A stretch of DNA of 64,000 bases, from positions 124,001 to 188,000 of the forward strand of contig BQMF02000430.1 in the NCBI GenBank assembly GCA_027922465.2, given 5' to 3'. The DNA is from Turritopsis dohrnii. Lineage: Eukaryota > Cnidaria > Hydrozoa > Anthoathecata > Oceaniidae. Below, piece after piece: positions 24,762-35,128 of this stretch. A model generated the notes under the pieces. That model searched no databases. It saw only the letters and a list, made by a program, of their open reading frames with translations, and was not told the origin of the DNA. A program made the translations under genes and the position numbers. Positions within the stretch are counted from its first letter, which is position 1, and the number at the start of each line of letters is the position of its first letter.

Positions 24762-24853
24762 CAGCCTCGAACCCAAGGTTTCTTGCCTTTTCAATATACG
24801 GATGGCGGCGAATCCGTATATCGAAAAGGCAAGAAACCCTGGGTTCGAGGTTG
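24762..24853. mobile_element. Palindromic MITE, 92 bp, 10-bp target duplication, copy 1
   Basis: ATGGCACGCG occurs immediately before (24752-24761) and after (24854-24863). Termini CAGCCTCGAACCC and GGGTTCGAGGTTG are inverted, and the arms continue through CTTGCCTTTTCGATATACGGAT. It sits about 190 bp upstream of the MCPH1 start codon. Confidence 0.85.
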
Positions 24854-25151
24854 ATGGCACGCGCACGAGCAACATTTTTCATGCGATTGCAACAAGATAT
24901 TTTTTTGTTGCAGTCACTCGTAGTTATCACCTATGTTGAATTTCTTGCAACAAAATACTGCGTGCTCTCGTCGGAAGAAGCCATATGATGTTATGATTTT
25001 TTTTTTTTATGATACTGTAATGTGTTCTGTGAAATTTTTTACCATACAGCAGATTATTCTTTCTTCCATATTTAGTACATTCAAATTTTTGTAAAAGATT
25101 TATGTACAATAGCATATTTCAAAAAAATCCTTGAAAGTGTGTTGTACCACC

Positions 25152-27176
25152 TTAACAACGCCTGGTGTGGACTTCAGCGATGGTTTCGTCAACCATGTTG
25201 ATCTTCTTTGTAAGACTTCTTGAACCTCGCAGCATCAGCAGCATCGAACGGATGAGTGAAAAGTTTATTACTGTTCTGATCCACCCTTTGATAACGCTTG
25301 GTTCAACGTTGCGCTTTGTAGCTATCTTCTCGATATCCTCGCGTAGAAAACTTTCGCCTCGACTGCCATTCCACCAGCTACTGAAAAAAAACCAAAGGAG
25401 AAAAGCTGCCTTGATCCACACGTTGGATTCTTTCATATAATGGCGTTTCTTCTCATTTTCATTAAGCTGGTAACATCGTTTCAGTGGAAGATTCTGGTGT
25501 TTCTTGGCGTTCGGATCGCAACCTCGAACCCAGGGTCTCTTGCCTTTTCGATATACGGATATACGGATCTTTGCCGCCATCCGTATATCGAAAAGGCAAG
25601 AGACCCTGGGTTCGAGGTTGGTTCGGATCGAAGACTCTGACATCCAGATAAGTTCTTTGTCCTTCGACCCAGAAATCCCTTGTAGCAATATCGAGACGCA
25701 CTTCGTCGTGTCTCTTTGCGGTGGCGTATTGCATTACTTCCCCAGTCAACTTTATCAGTTCGGGCTCGACTTCGACATCGTTGCAGACTTCAGATAGTAG
25801 CGTAGCTGTAATATCTCTGAGGTCATTGTGCCTTCGGATTACAAAACCGCCTTTTTTGCAAGTTAACGCATGATGTAAATTGAATAAATCACCACAGGCA
25901 CAACGGGATGGTAAACTTGGAATTGGCCAATTATAGCGTAGACGTAGAGCATCCCAAAATTCTCTTTGATTGAGGCTGAAGTTGAATTCCTCTAGTGATA
26001 GAGATGTCAACCAGTTTGACATCCCGTCCAACGTAATTTCATGTTGTCGTTGAGCTTTTGGTGACATTCTTGATAAAATTTCTTTGAGGTCATTTTGGTT
26101 TCGTTCGTCTTTAATTTTTTTTATTTCAAGTTTCACTCTTTTCTGATGTATGGTGTTGTCATTGACTTTGGCATCTTGATTCTTTATGTTTTCTACCAGC
26201 TTTTCAGTGATTTTTCGTGAAGCCTCGTATTCGAAATCGGCCCTTTTTTCAACCTCATCGATTCCAAGGCCTCCCATCTTCACCGGTAGCGCTAGTAGTT
26301 TTCGTTCGTCGTTTGAGCAATTGTGTCCTCCAATGATTGAGGGTATAAGCTCTTGTCGCAGAATCTTCTCGATTTTGCTTAGGTGATCTGAAAGCCCAGG
26401 GATGGTTCTCATGGCGTAGGTGAATTTATGTTTGTACCCGCCAAAGACGCAGGCGGCATAGGCGGCTTGCGGTTGGACTTTGGCGATTTCAGGGAGAAGG
26501 TGTAGTTCCTCCTCCCATTTGTTGACCATGTTGTTTATGTATTCATGCTTGAAGTCCAAACTACCGATAACTGCTCCTAGATGACGTTTTCCCGCTGACG
26601 TAATGTTAATTTCGGTACCCGAAAATATTCTTTTCGCTTGTTCGAGATGTTCGGGTTTGACGATCAGGTGTGATTTCGAAGCATTTGCGAAGTAGCCATA
26701 TTTTTGACCTTAAGGACATTCCGCCATGCGAGCAATCTTTCAAGTGTGCCAGCACCAGTAATATCGTCTGCAAAAGCTACCTGTAAAGCGGGATTTTCGA
26801 GAAGCAGAAGAAGAGTTAACAATGGAACAAGTGCTAGTGCATATGAAGCCATAGCGGCGGTGGGATCTCCTTGGGTAGTTCCTTCGTGTGATGTTAATTC
26901 GATACCTCCTATAACGAACAGGCGTGCAGGTATAGCATAGCAGTTACAGACGAAAACATAGATTTCAGGACATAGGTGCTGGATGTTATGTAGCATGACT
27001 TGACGATTCACTGAATTAAAAGCGTTTTCGGCATCAACAAGGAGGACAGTTTCTGTCTTGTTCCATGCAAAAATGTCTTGCATCGCATGAATCGCAGCCT
27101 CGGCTCCAGATTCGTGACCACCACACATTTGCAAGCCACCAGTAGCTTTCTTCACGTCATTTTTCACGATCTTCAT
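25152..27176 (-). mobile_element. Retroelement with FADD-box RT and C-terminal nuclease-like domain, broken
   Basis: Minus-strand pieces 26664-27176, 25462-26559 and 25152-25500 form one protein. The RT part shows VLLVDAENAFNSVN, HEGTTQGDPTA and QVAFADDITGAG (box FADD in place of YADD). The C-terminal part has CACGDLFNLHHALTC followed by RHNDLRD, EVEPEL, RLDIATRDFW and YLDVRVFDPN, the order of a zinc knuckle plus restriction-like endonuclease, as in R2-like retroelements. A frameshift lies near 26700, and a MITE is inserted at 25519-25620. The N-terminal part is missing. Dead, and the exact clade is not determined. Confidence 0.75.
25519..25620. mobile_element. Palindromic MITE, 102 bp, 10-bp target duplication, copy 2
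   Basis: GTTCGGATCG flanks both sides (25509-25518 and 25621-25630). The termini CAACCTCGAACCC and GGGTTCGAGGTTG are perfectly inverted, and the body is shared with 24762-24853. It interrupts the retroelement between its DVRVFDPN motif and the following AKKHQNLP segment, so it is younger than that element. Confidence 0.9.
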
Positions 27177-27184
27177 GACAACTT

Positions 27185-28176
27185 TTAGCGATTAATTTCA
27201 ATATGGTTAGCATTTGCAAGTAGTGGTAAAGCATAGTCTACTTTGGATAACACCAGTGTTTCAGCTAGTTGCTTTCTTCTGTTGTAGTTAGCATATCTTT
27301 TCAATTTACGGAGTACGGATAGTTTAGCAAAGCATGATTTCACAACTTCATTTATGTGAGTCTTCCAAGATAAGTTCTCATCAAAATTAACACCTAATAC
27401 CTTCCAGTTTCTTACTCTTTCGATGGATCCATTATCTACTGCAATTTTATATGCATTAATGTCTGAAAGATTATGAATGTCATACATTCTTCTTGTTGCA
27501 AATAACATCGATTTCGTTTTATCAAGATTGAAAATCATATTTTTGCTTTTGGCGTACTGCAACATATCTTGCATAACTTTTTCAAGCTTTGAAGCATTTT
27601 GATTTAGTTTCGACTGTCGGAAATGTTCGTAACAGGTAGTGTCATCAGCATATTGGCAGATGTTAGTTTCAATCAAGTTTTGCATGTCAGATACGTACAA
27701 GTTAAAAAGAATTGGGCCCAACACAGAGCCTTGTGGAACACCAAATACTGGCTTTCTTTGTGAAGATTTCTCGTTCACTTGAACAAACTGTCGTCTTTCA
27801 CACAAATAACTACAAATAAGCTTAACTGAGGATTTATCAAAACCAAGGTTGATCAGGTTTTGTAGTATAGTAGAGTAATTTACGGTATCGAATGCTTTAG
27901 AATAGTCAGCAAATATGGCCATGGTGATTTCCCCACGGTTCATTGCTTTAATAATATCATCGCGTAATTTCAGTAGTATTGTTGTTGTAGAATGAGATTT
28001 CCGAAACCCAGACATGGATTCTTTTAAGATTTTTTCTTTTTCGGTATAGTCACATATTTGATGGGCCATTATACGTTCAAAGACTTTGGAAAGCACTGGT
28101 AAAATTGATATAGGCCGGTAATCATTGTTACCTTCTGGGTTTCGTATTTTTGGTACCGGTGTTACTTCTAAACCAT
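27185..28176 (-). mobile_element. Non-LTR retrotransposon RT fragment (CR1/jockey-like)
   Basis: An open minus-strand frame starts around 28176 (PVPKIRNPEGNNDYRPISIL). It carries AIFADYSKAFDTV, GVPQGSVLGPILFNLYVSD and CQYADDTTC, the RT boxes of CR1/jockey-type LINEs. It is truncated at the 5' side, where an endonuclease domain would be expected, and ends abruptly at 27185 against the other retroelement. There is no in-frame stop within the RT. Confidence 0.85.
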
Positions 28177-28517
28177 TTTTTTTTCAGTGAGAGAATTCAC
28201 ATCATGAGTTGTTCTTATCTGAAGTATCTAGGGAGATGATGGTAGACAGCGAGTCAACGGACCAGTCACGTGATAGATTTGTAAAACGCGCGTTTTGTTA
28301 GAAGAAACCTCTCATTCTGTTGCATACAATCTACGTGTATTGAATGTTCCCGGCATGCTTCGCGGCGAGTAGCTACTTCATTATCATGAGTTTTTGTTAT
28401 TTTAGAAAATTCAGGCTTAGGCGCTGTTCTGAATTTTTGAAACATTGATTTGAGCCTCAGGTCGTTCTTATTTTTAGCAAAATTTGAAGCTCGTGTTCTT
28501 ATATAAAAACACTATGA

Positions 28518-28645
28518 GAAAGGTCCCATTTGGAATGAGGAAGAATGATGTTAGGGTTAGGGTCAGATGAATCGCTTTCGGTTTCGCTTTTTACGAACCA
28601 ATCGTAGATTACATCATAGTTTTGCTTTTCCAAATGGGACCTTTC
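28518..28645. mobile_element. Hairpin element, 128 bp, with TTAGGG-like motif
   Basis: Perfect 18-bp inverted arms GAAAGGTCCCATTTGGAA (28518-28535 and 28628-28645). The loop contains GTTAGGGTTAGGGTCAG. This is the second inverted-repeat element in the window with a telomere-like motif in its loop. No target duplication was identified. Confidence 0.6.
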
Positions 28646-28969
28646 CTACCCTCAAAAAGCGTGTAACAGTTTTGTATAAAAACAAACCCTGGGTTCGAGG
28701 TTGTTTCTATACGAACCTCTCTACTAAAGAACGATCACATACAAAGAGCTTCATCTCCTAACAGAAATCAGTTTTCTTTTCCTTCAACAAATTCGCAACA
28801 TTAGTTTGAATACAACATCTTGAAATTTGTGAAAAAGCACTCCCGCCATACTAAATAGCTTTCGAAACACTATATCATAAAAATCCAACCAGTATAATAT
28901 GGGAGATCATAGTTTCATTTTATCGATCACTAACAGTCACACTAACAGTGTGGCCACAGAACTTTTATG

Positions 28970-29345
28970 AAAAAAATAGGACTTTAGAGGACATTTTTTC
29001 TCAAAACTAGAAGTTTTTTCTTAAAAAAACAAAGATTTTTCGAAGAAATAGGATTTTAGAGGATTCAAATTTTTATTTTTGTATTATTTATTCAAACTTT
29101 ATTTTTGTAGAAAAATAATTTGACAGTTTGCAGCTACCTGAAATGACAAATTATGAGTGGCCTGATAAAACTCAAACTTCAAAAATATAGGCTACTATCA
29201 AAAACATTCCATTGCATTTTTTATGTTACCAAAAAAAAATATATAGGATTTTAGTGGAGATTCTAGCAAAAAACAGTTTAGGACTATAGAGGACTTTAGA
29301 AGACATTTTCCAAAAAATAGGAATTTAGAGTAGGTGTGGCCACCC
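28970..29345. repeat. Degenerate repeat rich in AGGACTTTAGAGGA units
   Basis: At least five variants of AGGAYTTTAGAGGA occur between 28977 and 29340, spaced irregularly in A-rich sequence. GTGTGGCCAC occurs just outside both ends. Origin unknown. Confidence 0.55.
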
Positions 29346-29653
29346 TGACTATGTTCTCCAATAGGGACTTACTAATAATGAACAACATGTATGTATGCGC
29401 CCTTGATACACCCCCATGTAAACATATTTTCATCCGAATTCATTCATTTTCCAGAAAAAATCAGCCAGGTTAACAAAAAAACAAACATGATTATTTAAAA
29501 AATTATTAGATAGCATTTCAGATTAAAATTTTTTACATGCCATAAAACCTTTTAAAAGAAATAAATATATTTTACAGTCTTGAGAAAATAAAGATAAAAT
29601 TTAAAGGAGTTGACTAGTTTGTGAAACTTGACAGAAATTTAACAGAGTAGTGA

Positions 29654-31467
29654 TCAGAAATCCATGTTATCTAAATCTTCTTGATTAAACACAAGCTCTT
29701 TATCTGCTGTATTTTTATTCATAGATTCCATTACTCCAGCTTTCTGATAATCTGATACGCGACTTTCAAAGAAGTTGGCCTTCCGTGCTAATGATATATT
29801 TTCCATAAAATCAAATGGGTTCTCAACATTCCAAATCTAAAAACATTTGGAAGGAGAAATTAAATCTACAAATGACACTACATCTTTCAAAATGAAAATC
29901 AACCCCTTATAATACAGTCTATGTATGTATATCAAGGCCGAAAATATCCAAAGCATACAAGGAACTTAGGAAGGTTTCATTATTTTCAGCACTATTTCTT
30001 GAACAATAATAGACACAAAATGTCAGCAAATCAAATAGTTGTTTGCCCTTTCAAATAAGCTACATATCTTAATGGAACAATACAATTTAGGTACTAAGAA
30101 ACAGAAATTTTAAACATACATTAAGATTCAATTTTCTAGAATGTTAATTAAGATTGAGGAGAATTAACATTGTATTATGCTTACATAGGTGTAGTAGCTT
30201 ACCTTTGTAAATCCAAGTGCTATTAAAAGTCTATCAGCCACAAAGAATATGTATTGTTTCATCAATTCTTTGTTCATTCCCAATAGATCACAAGGCAATG
30301 ATTCAGTTAAGAACTCTTGTTCAATTCGTACAGCATCTTTAATTATTCCTTTTACATGCTCTTCACTTGGCTTATTTACTAAGTATTTGAACATTAGACA
30401 AGCAAAATCACAATGAAGCCCCTCATCACGACTGATCAGTTCATTGGAAAATGTTAAACCAGGCATCAATCCCCTTAAAGAAATGAGAAAAATGTTAGTA
30501 CTCACATAACAACAATTTGAAATTTGAAATTATTGTTTATGTTACCTTTTTTTCAACCAGAAGATCGCTGCAAATGAACCTGAAAAAAAGATACCCTCAA
30601 CTGCTGCAAATGCCACAATTCTTTCACCGAATGAAGCTTTTTCTTTATTAATCCATCGTAATGCCCAGATTGCTTTTTTTTGTATACAAGGCATTGTCTC
30701 TATTGCATTAAATAAATTGTTTTTCTCTACGGTATCTTTGATAAGAGTTTCAATAAGGAGAGAATACATTTCAGAGTGAATGTTTTCTATGGCTATTTGA
30801 AATCCATAAAATGAACGAGCTTCTGGTATTTGAACTTCCTGACTAAAGCATTCTACCTAAAAAGAATTAAAATCACTAATTCATTTCCTCATTAATGTAT
30901 ACTGATTATTTTAGAGAGAATTTATACAAATAAGTACAAATTTTTAAACAGTTTAAGCAATAAAGAATTAACAGACTTACTAAGTTCTCATTGACAATTC
31001 CATCACTAGCTGCAAAAAACGCTAACACATGTGAAATAAAGTATCTTTCTTGAGGCTTCAATTTTTCTTCCCAATGAAGAACATCAGCGGCGAGATCAAC
31101 TTCTTCAGCAGTCCAAAATGAAGCCTCAGCTTTCTTGTACATCTTCCAGATATCAGGATATTGAATAGGAAACATAACAAATCTTCTAGGATTTTCTCGT
31201 AAAAGAGGTTCACTTTGGTCCGTAGATATCGTTGGTTTCTGAAAAAACAACGGATGAAGATTCTTTAAAGAATCAATAAATGGACAGATATGCTTTTAAT
31301 AGTTTTACTTACATAAATGTACTTACCGCTTTTTGAATTTCTTTCACATCGTGTTTCATTGGTTCCTGCATTTTCTTTTCAAGTTGAGCTGCAAGTTTAG
31401 CTTGTGGACTAACCATTGAAATATTTTCCTTATTTTTGTAAAATTGAGTGTTGTCTGTGAGAGGCAT
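29654..31467 (-). CDS. RRM2: Ribonucleoside-diphosphate reductase small subunit (R2), complete
   Basis: Exons 31327-31467, 30981-31238, 30546-30856, 30203-30473 and 29654-29836 give 387 residues (human R2 389). R2 houses the di-iron centre and tyrosyl radical of class I ribonucleotide reductase, which makes dNTPs with the large subunit in the cytosol. Visible ligands and radical site: EEVDLAADV (Asp), DGIVNENLV (Glu), [19 protein letters not shown] (radical Tyr, Glu, His), and [14 protein letters not shown] in exon 4. The tail EDLDNMDF ends in the aromatic and acidic residues that dock on the large subunit. A KEN box at residues 13-15 (NKENIS) matches the anaphase-promoting-complex degron of S-phase R2 and argues against the p53R2 type. 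The start codon precedes [11 protein letters not shown]. Confidence 0.96.
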
Positions 31468-31628
31468 GATGGAAAAATTGTACTTCGTATGAAAATGTAC
31501 TTCGTATAAAATTTTCTTGAATCACTGAATGTGAGTGAATGTGAATTTATGTTTTGATATACTCTATTTAGAACACAAAAATTGGAACGAACGAAAACGA
31601 TTGGTTCATGATTTGTTCTATTCACATT

Positions 31629-31682
31629 ATTGGTCGATAACTAAGCGCCAAAAATATTTTATTGATTTGATTTTGGCGCTAA
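31629..31682. promoter_or_regulatory. RRM2 promoter: paired inverted E2F-like sites and a CCAAT box
   Basis: TAAGCGCCAAAA (31643-31654) and its complement TTTTGGCGCTTA-like copy (31671-31682, reads TTTTGGCGCTAA) face each other about 16 bp apart. Each contains the E2F core TTTGGCGC. An inverted CCAAT (ATTGG, about 31629-31634) is adjacent. The cluster is about 170-210 bp upstream of the RRM2 start codon. E2F and NF-Y control of R2 genes is well known; use here is inferred. Confidence 0.65.
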
Positions 31683-32212
31683 GCGAGCAAACTAGACGTT
31701 TCTTCCAAAACCCCTATTCAGAATATCCACTTCGGATAATCAATAAAATATAGAAGTAGTCAGGGCGCTCACGTAATTAAAATGATGGCGGTCTGCGGAC
31801 AATGTACAACCTATTGGAATTGCTCAAAGAGACCCTCCTAATAACGAAATGACGTGTTGTCAAATTTCTAATTAGCAAAATCGGATACTTTGGGGCAAAT
31901 TCCCAAATCTTACATGACGTCATCAGGTCCAGTGCAAACTATTTTTTTGTTGTTGATTTTTTGAAAAGTAATTATATCAATATAGAAACAGCTTGAAATT
32001 CTAAGCATTTTAGACATATAAAACATGTTCTGAAAATTAATATTTAAGAAGTTATGATCAATTTATTTTTATACAGATGACGTCATTACTAAAGGTTGAT
32101 TTATGAAATATATTTTAACAAAGGTAGATTAGTTTAAACGTTTTATACGTTTATTTTAGTTATGATAGTACTATGTACAAAAATATGTACAAATATGAAC
32201 AAAATAGAAAAA

Positions 32213-32400
32213 TTAATTATTTACATCATTTACATCATCATCTAGACTGTCATTGTGTTTGTCCGAGTCATAGTCTTCGTCTGTATCGACAGTGTTACGA
32301 ACGTTTTCACATACATCTTTACAGCCACAAAAATCTGTGCATGGTATTCCATGTGAAGAACAAGCACAACTAGCTCCCACCCACTTTTCTTGCAAGAAAT
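32213..32400 (-). pseudogene. Cysteine-rich (CxC) tail of a repeat-encoded protein
   Basis: Minus-strand frame with WVGASCACSSHGIPCTDFCG then CKDVCEN and an acidic end. The spacing recalls CxCxxxGxxCTxxCxC tails that follow the HAFTGCD motif in some invertebrate repeat proteins (from memory). The upstream part of the frame is a run of V and I and is not protein-like, so only the tail survives. Confidence 0.45.
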
Positions 32401-32964
32401 AACCAAACGCAATAAAAACAACAACAACAACAACGAACGTAAACAAGTAAAACATTTTTTTTTTAGATAAGAAAGGTGTTTTTTTCGTTTCATGATGAAT
32501 ATTCTTTGCTTTTTAGTCAAAATCATCCGAATATATTCTTAAAACATTCTTAAGGCTGTACCTAACATTTTGTCCCAGAGACAAAAGATAAAACTCAAAA
32601 GTCAAAAAAGGGTTAAACATAGCACCTGCAGCAATGGAGAGCCACGTGAGAGAATGTTTACATTGATAATTACAAAAATAGTACCTATAAAACAAAATCA
32701 ATAAAATGAAAACTAAATTTCGAGCTCACAAAATCTTAAGATGGCAATATTCTTAAAACTTTCTTAACTTTTTGGCAAATTTCATCTTGAACATCATTAT
32801 AAAGCGTTTTCTTATAAAATAAAAAGCGTGTAAGTACATCGTCAGGGGCTGGTGGTAAAAGTAGCCATTCTATTGAAAGGACTCCATCGAAGAGTTTCCA
32901 ACCATGGTCATTTGGAGACGGTATTTGAAATTTACCATGAAGTGATTTTTTAACTGACTTGTGG

Positions 32965-33190
32965 TAGAGTGTTAGCTTCCTGTTGGGGAGGTCACGAGTT
33001 CAATCCCCGACTGAGTCATAGCAGAAACTATAACATTGTGAATCAATCTCTCTTTGCTTAGCACTCAGCAAGAGAGTAGAAATGATGTCTAGGATGGTTG
33101 TCTAGTTGAGCGTTCCCTGTCATTCAGCTTCCGTGGCCCAAACGGGGACTTTAAATGCTCTAGGACCTCCTTTGCAGGACCTTTATTGAT
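32965..33190 (+). mobile_element. tRNA-derived SINE, third family
   Basis: TGGTAGAGTGTTAGC (A-box-like) near 32964 and CACGAGTTCAATCCCCG (B box) near 33000. A 180-bp body follows (CACTCAGCAAGAGAGTAGAA, GTGGCCCAAACGGGGAC, CTAGGACCTCC) with no similarity to the SINEs at 4222 or 50562. Ends near 33190 without a clear tail. Confidence 0.6.
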
Positions 33191-34545
33191 AACAGTACCT
33201 TAAGAAAATGAAACTTTTGTGGTGGATGAGTGATTTTGGTTGTAGTGATTTTCAAAAAACGTGCATGATTTACATCGTCTGCTGTGACACTGTACAACTT
33301 GCACACAAATTTTTCGATCACCCCGGAGATTTCTTCCTTACACTACACTGTATCTCCAAACTTCGATAAACTCTTCGGAATCTTGCAAAATTTTGAGTGC
33401 CTTCGATTTTCCATTCCCATTTGCATCAATTTCAGCAAAGACTTCGACTTTGATTACAGGTTAGAAGTAGAAAGAGTAGATGGCAATGTCACTATCTACG
33501 ATGTGAGTGATGACAGATTGTAACGTATAAGATGGAACGTACCAGCATGCTGAACACAAACACCTTTCTGTCCTGGTGATTCGCAAATAACCTTTAATCA
33601 AAAGGAAAACGTTGAGTAAAAGAACAATTATTTTTTTGGCAACCATCGTCGAATAAGTTTTCGGATTGTAAAATGACTTTTCTTGGGATATCAATCAATT
33701 CTTGACAGCCTTTGATCCTTCCTGCCGAATGTTGAATGGTAAATCATTTTTAAACGCCTCTGGCGCCTCCAGTCCAGAACAAATATTGATTAAACAACTT
33801 CTTTGGTCGAATGGATTACCCCCATTGGATGTGACTTCCACTGCCAAGTTCCATGCATTGATTACAGGAATACTCAATACTTACGAGTATGTTCATGTGT
33901 CAAATTGCAGGCATTACATTTAAACGGTGAAAACACTTACAAATATGTTTGAACAAATGAGGCTTACCCTCGCTAACACAGACACATTTCACAAGGTTTA
34001 CACCGCAAAGTAAAGTCTAATGGTCTAATGGTTCACACGAACCATAATGTACACAAGTTTTTTCTCAAATAATTTTTTGTGTTCATACATTTCCCGCGAT
34101 AAACGAAGAAAATTAGGCCGGGGGTGAATATAAATAAACTTCATCATAATCTTAATAAGATTCTATGTATTTGCCGTAAAAGATATAACTGTAAGTTTAA
34201 TGATGAGAATTTAAATAATTGTTAATTATTTTTTTCAACTGTTTGGAAAAAACATTGTGATATTGAAAAAGCTTCTCAGTTTTACCCCCGTCTATAGCTT
34301 TCGAGTTTTTATGTAAATAGAATTAATTTATAGAAAGAACAAAGAGAGAAGAGAAAAAATGGCGAGACATTGTGGATATTTGAACAACTCAAATTTAGTT
34401 ATTAAAACACATTTTCGGTCGAAATGAGTGAAACAACAGTTCATTTCGTAATCTTCATAATTTATTTTATCTAGTTTTGAAGATGGCAAATTGTCTGCAA
34501 AAAATGTTTTGTTATTTGATTTTTTTTACGTGAGCGCCCTGACTA

Positions 34546-35128
34546 AAGAAATTACGTAACGTAACATGTCGATTTCGCTTTTTTCTCTTTGTGGATCAAT
34601 CGACAACTCGGTTTGACCCAATGATTTCTAAGCCGAGGGTAGAGGCAAACGACACGAATGCATGGGAAAGGATGATTGGAAATATCTAAAAGCAATTATT
34701 GTATGTAATATATATCTAGGGGGGTATCGGTGATGTAATTGTTATTTACGTAATATACCGTTCATCAAAAAGGTAGGAGGGGCGCTGGCATCCAATTTTT
34801 TTTGACGAAAGACAAGGCGGGAGGAGAGAAGGGATCCTCTCCCAGCCGGCACAAGACGTTTTGAAGACGTCTTTAATTCGTCAGGTCTTCATAAGACGTA
34901 TCTTATTATCGTTTTCGCAATGCCGTCGAATTCATGTTTTAAACGAGGACTTGGAAAGACGTTTTTAATGCGTATTTAAGACGTCCTTGAATTTCGATTT
35001 CGCGCGTGGCGGGAAGAAATGACGGGGGTAAATATTAATAGTGTATTCGTAAATATTGATATAAAAGTTTCAAACTTGTCAGGTTTTTTTTAATTTTACA
35101 AAAGCAACTATTATATCCTTCTTTTAAG
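34546..35128. other. Intergenic with repeated AGACGT motifs
   Basis: Between 34850 and 34990, AAGACGT or AGACGTC occurs six times with related flanks (TTTAATTCGT, TTTTAATGCGT, TTTAAGACGTCC). This looks like a decayed short tandem or inverted repeat. No gene recognised. Confidence 0.45.

Larger units (their letters stand above)
31757..34545. mobile_element. 2.8-kb DNA element with perfect 20-bp inverted ends
   Basis: TAGTCAGGGCGCTCACGTAA at 31757-31776 is perfectly complementary to 34526-34545. The trinucleotide AAG lies outside both ends (31754-31756 and 34546-34548), fitting a 3-bp target duplication. The cargo includes a minus-strand cysteine-rich frame (32213-32400), a SINE (32965-33190) and several open frames at 33200-33920 with no recognised family. 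No DDE motif seen, so it may be nonautonomous or decayed. Confidence 0.65.

Noticed and set aside
25165..26940. Plus-strand open frames
   Set aside because: Antisense to the retroelement protein.
33284..33523. 79-codon plus-strand frame inside the 31757-34545 element
   Set aside because: The minus strand also reads well in places (ESPGQKGVCVQHAG) and neither can be tied to a family; left unassigned.
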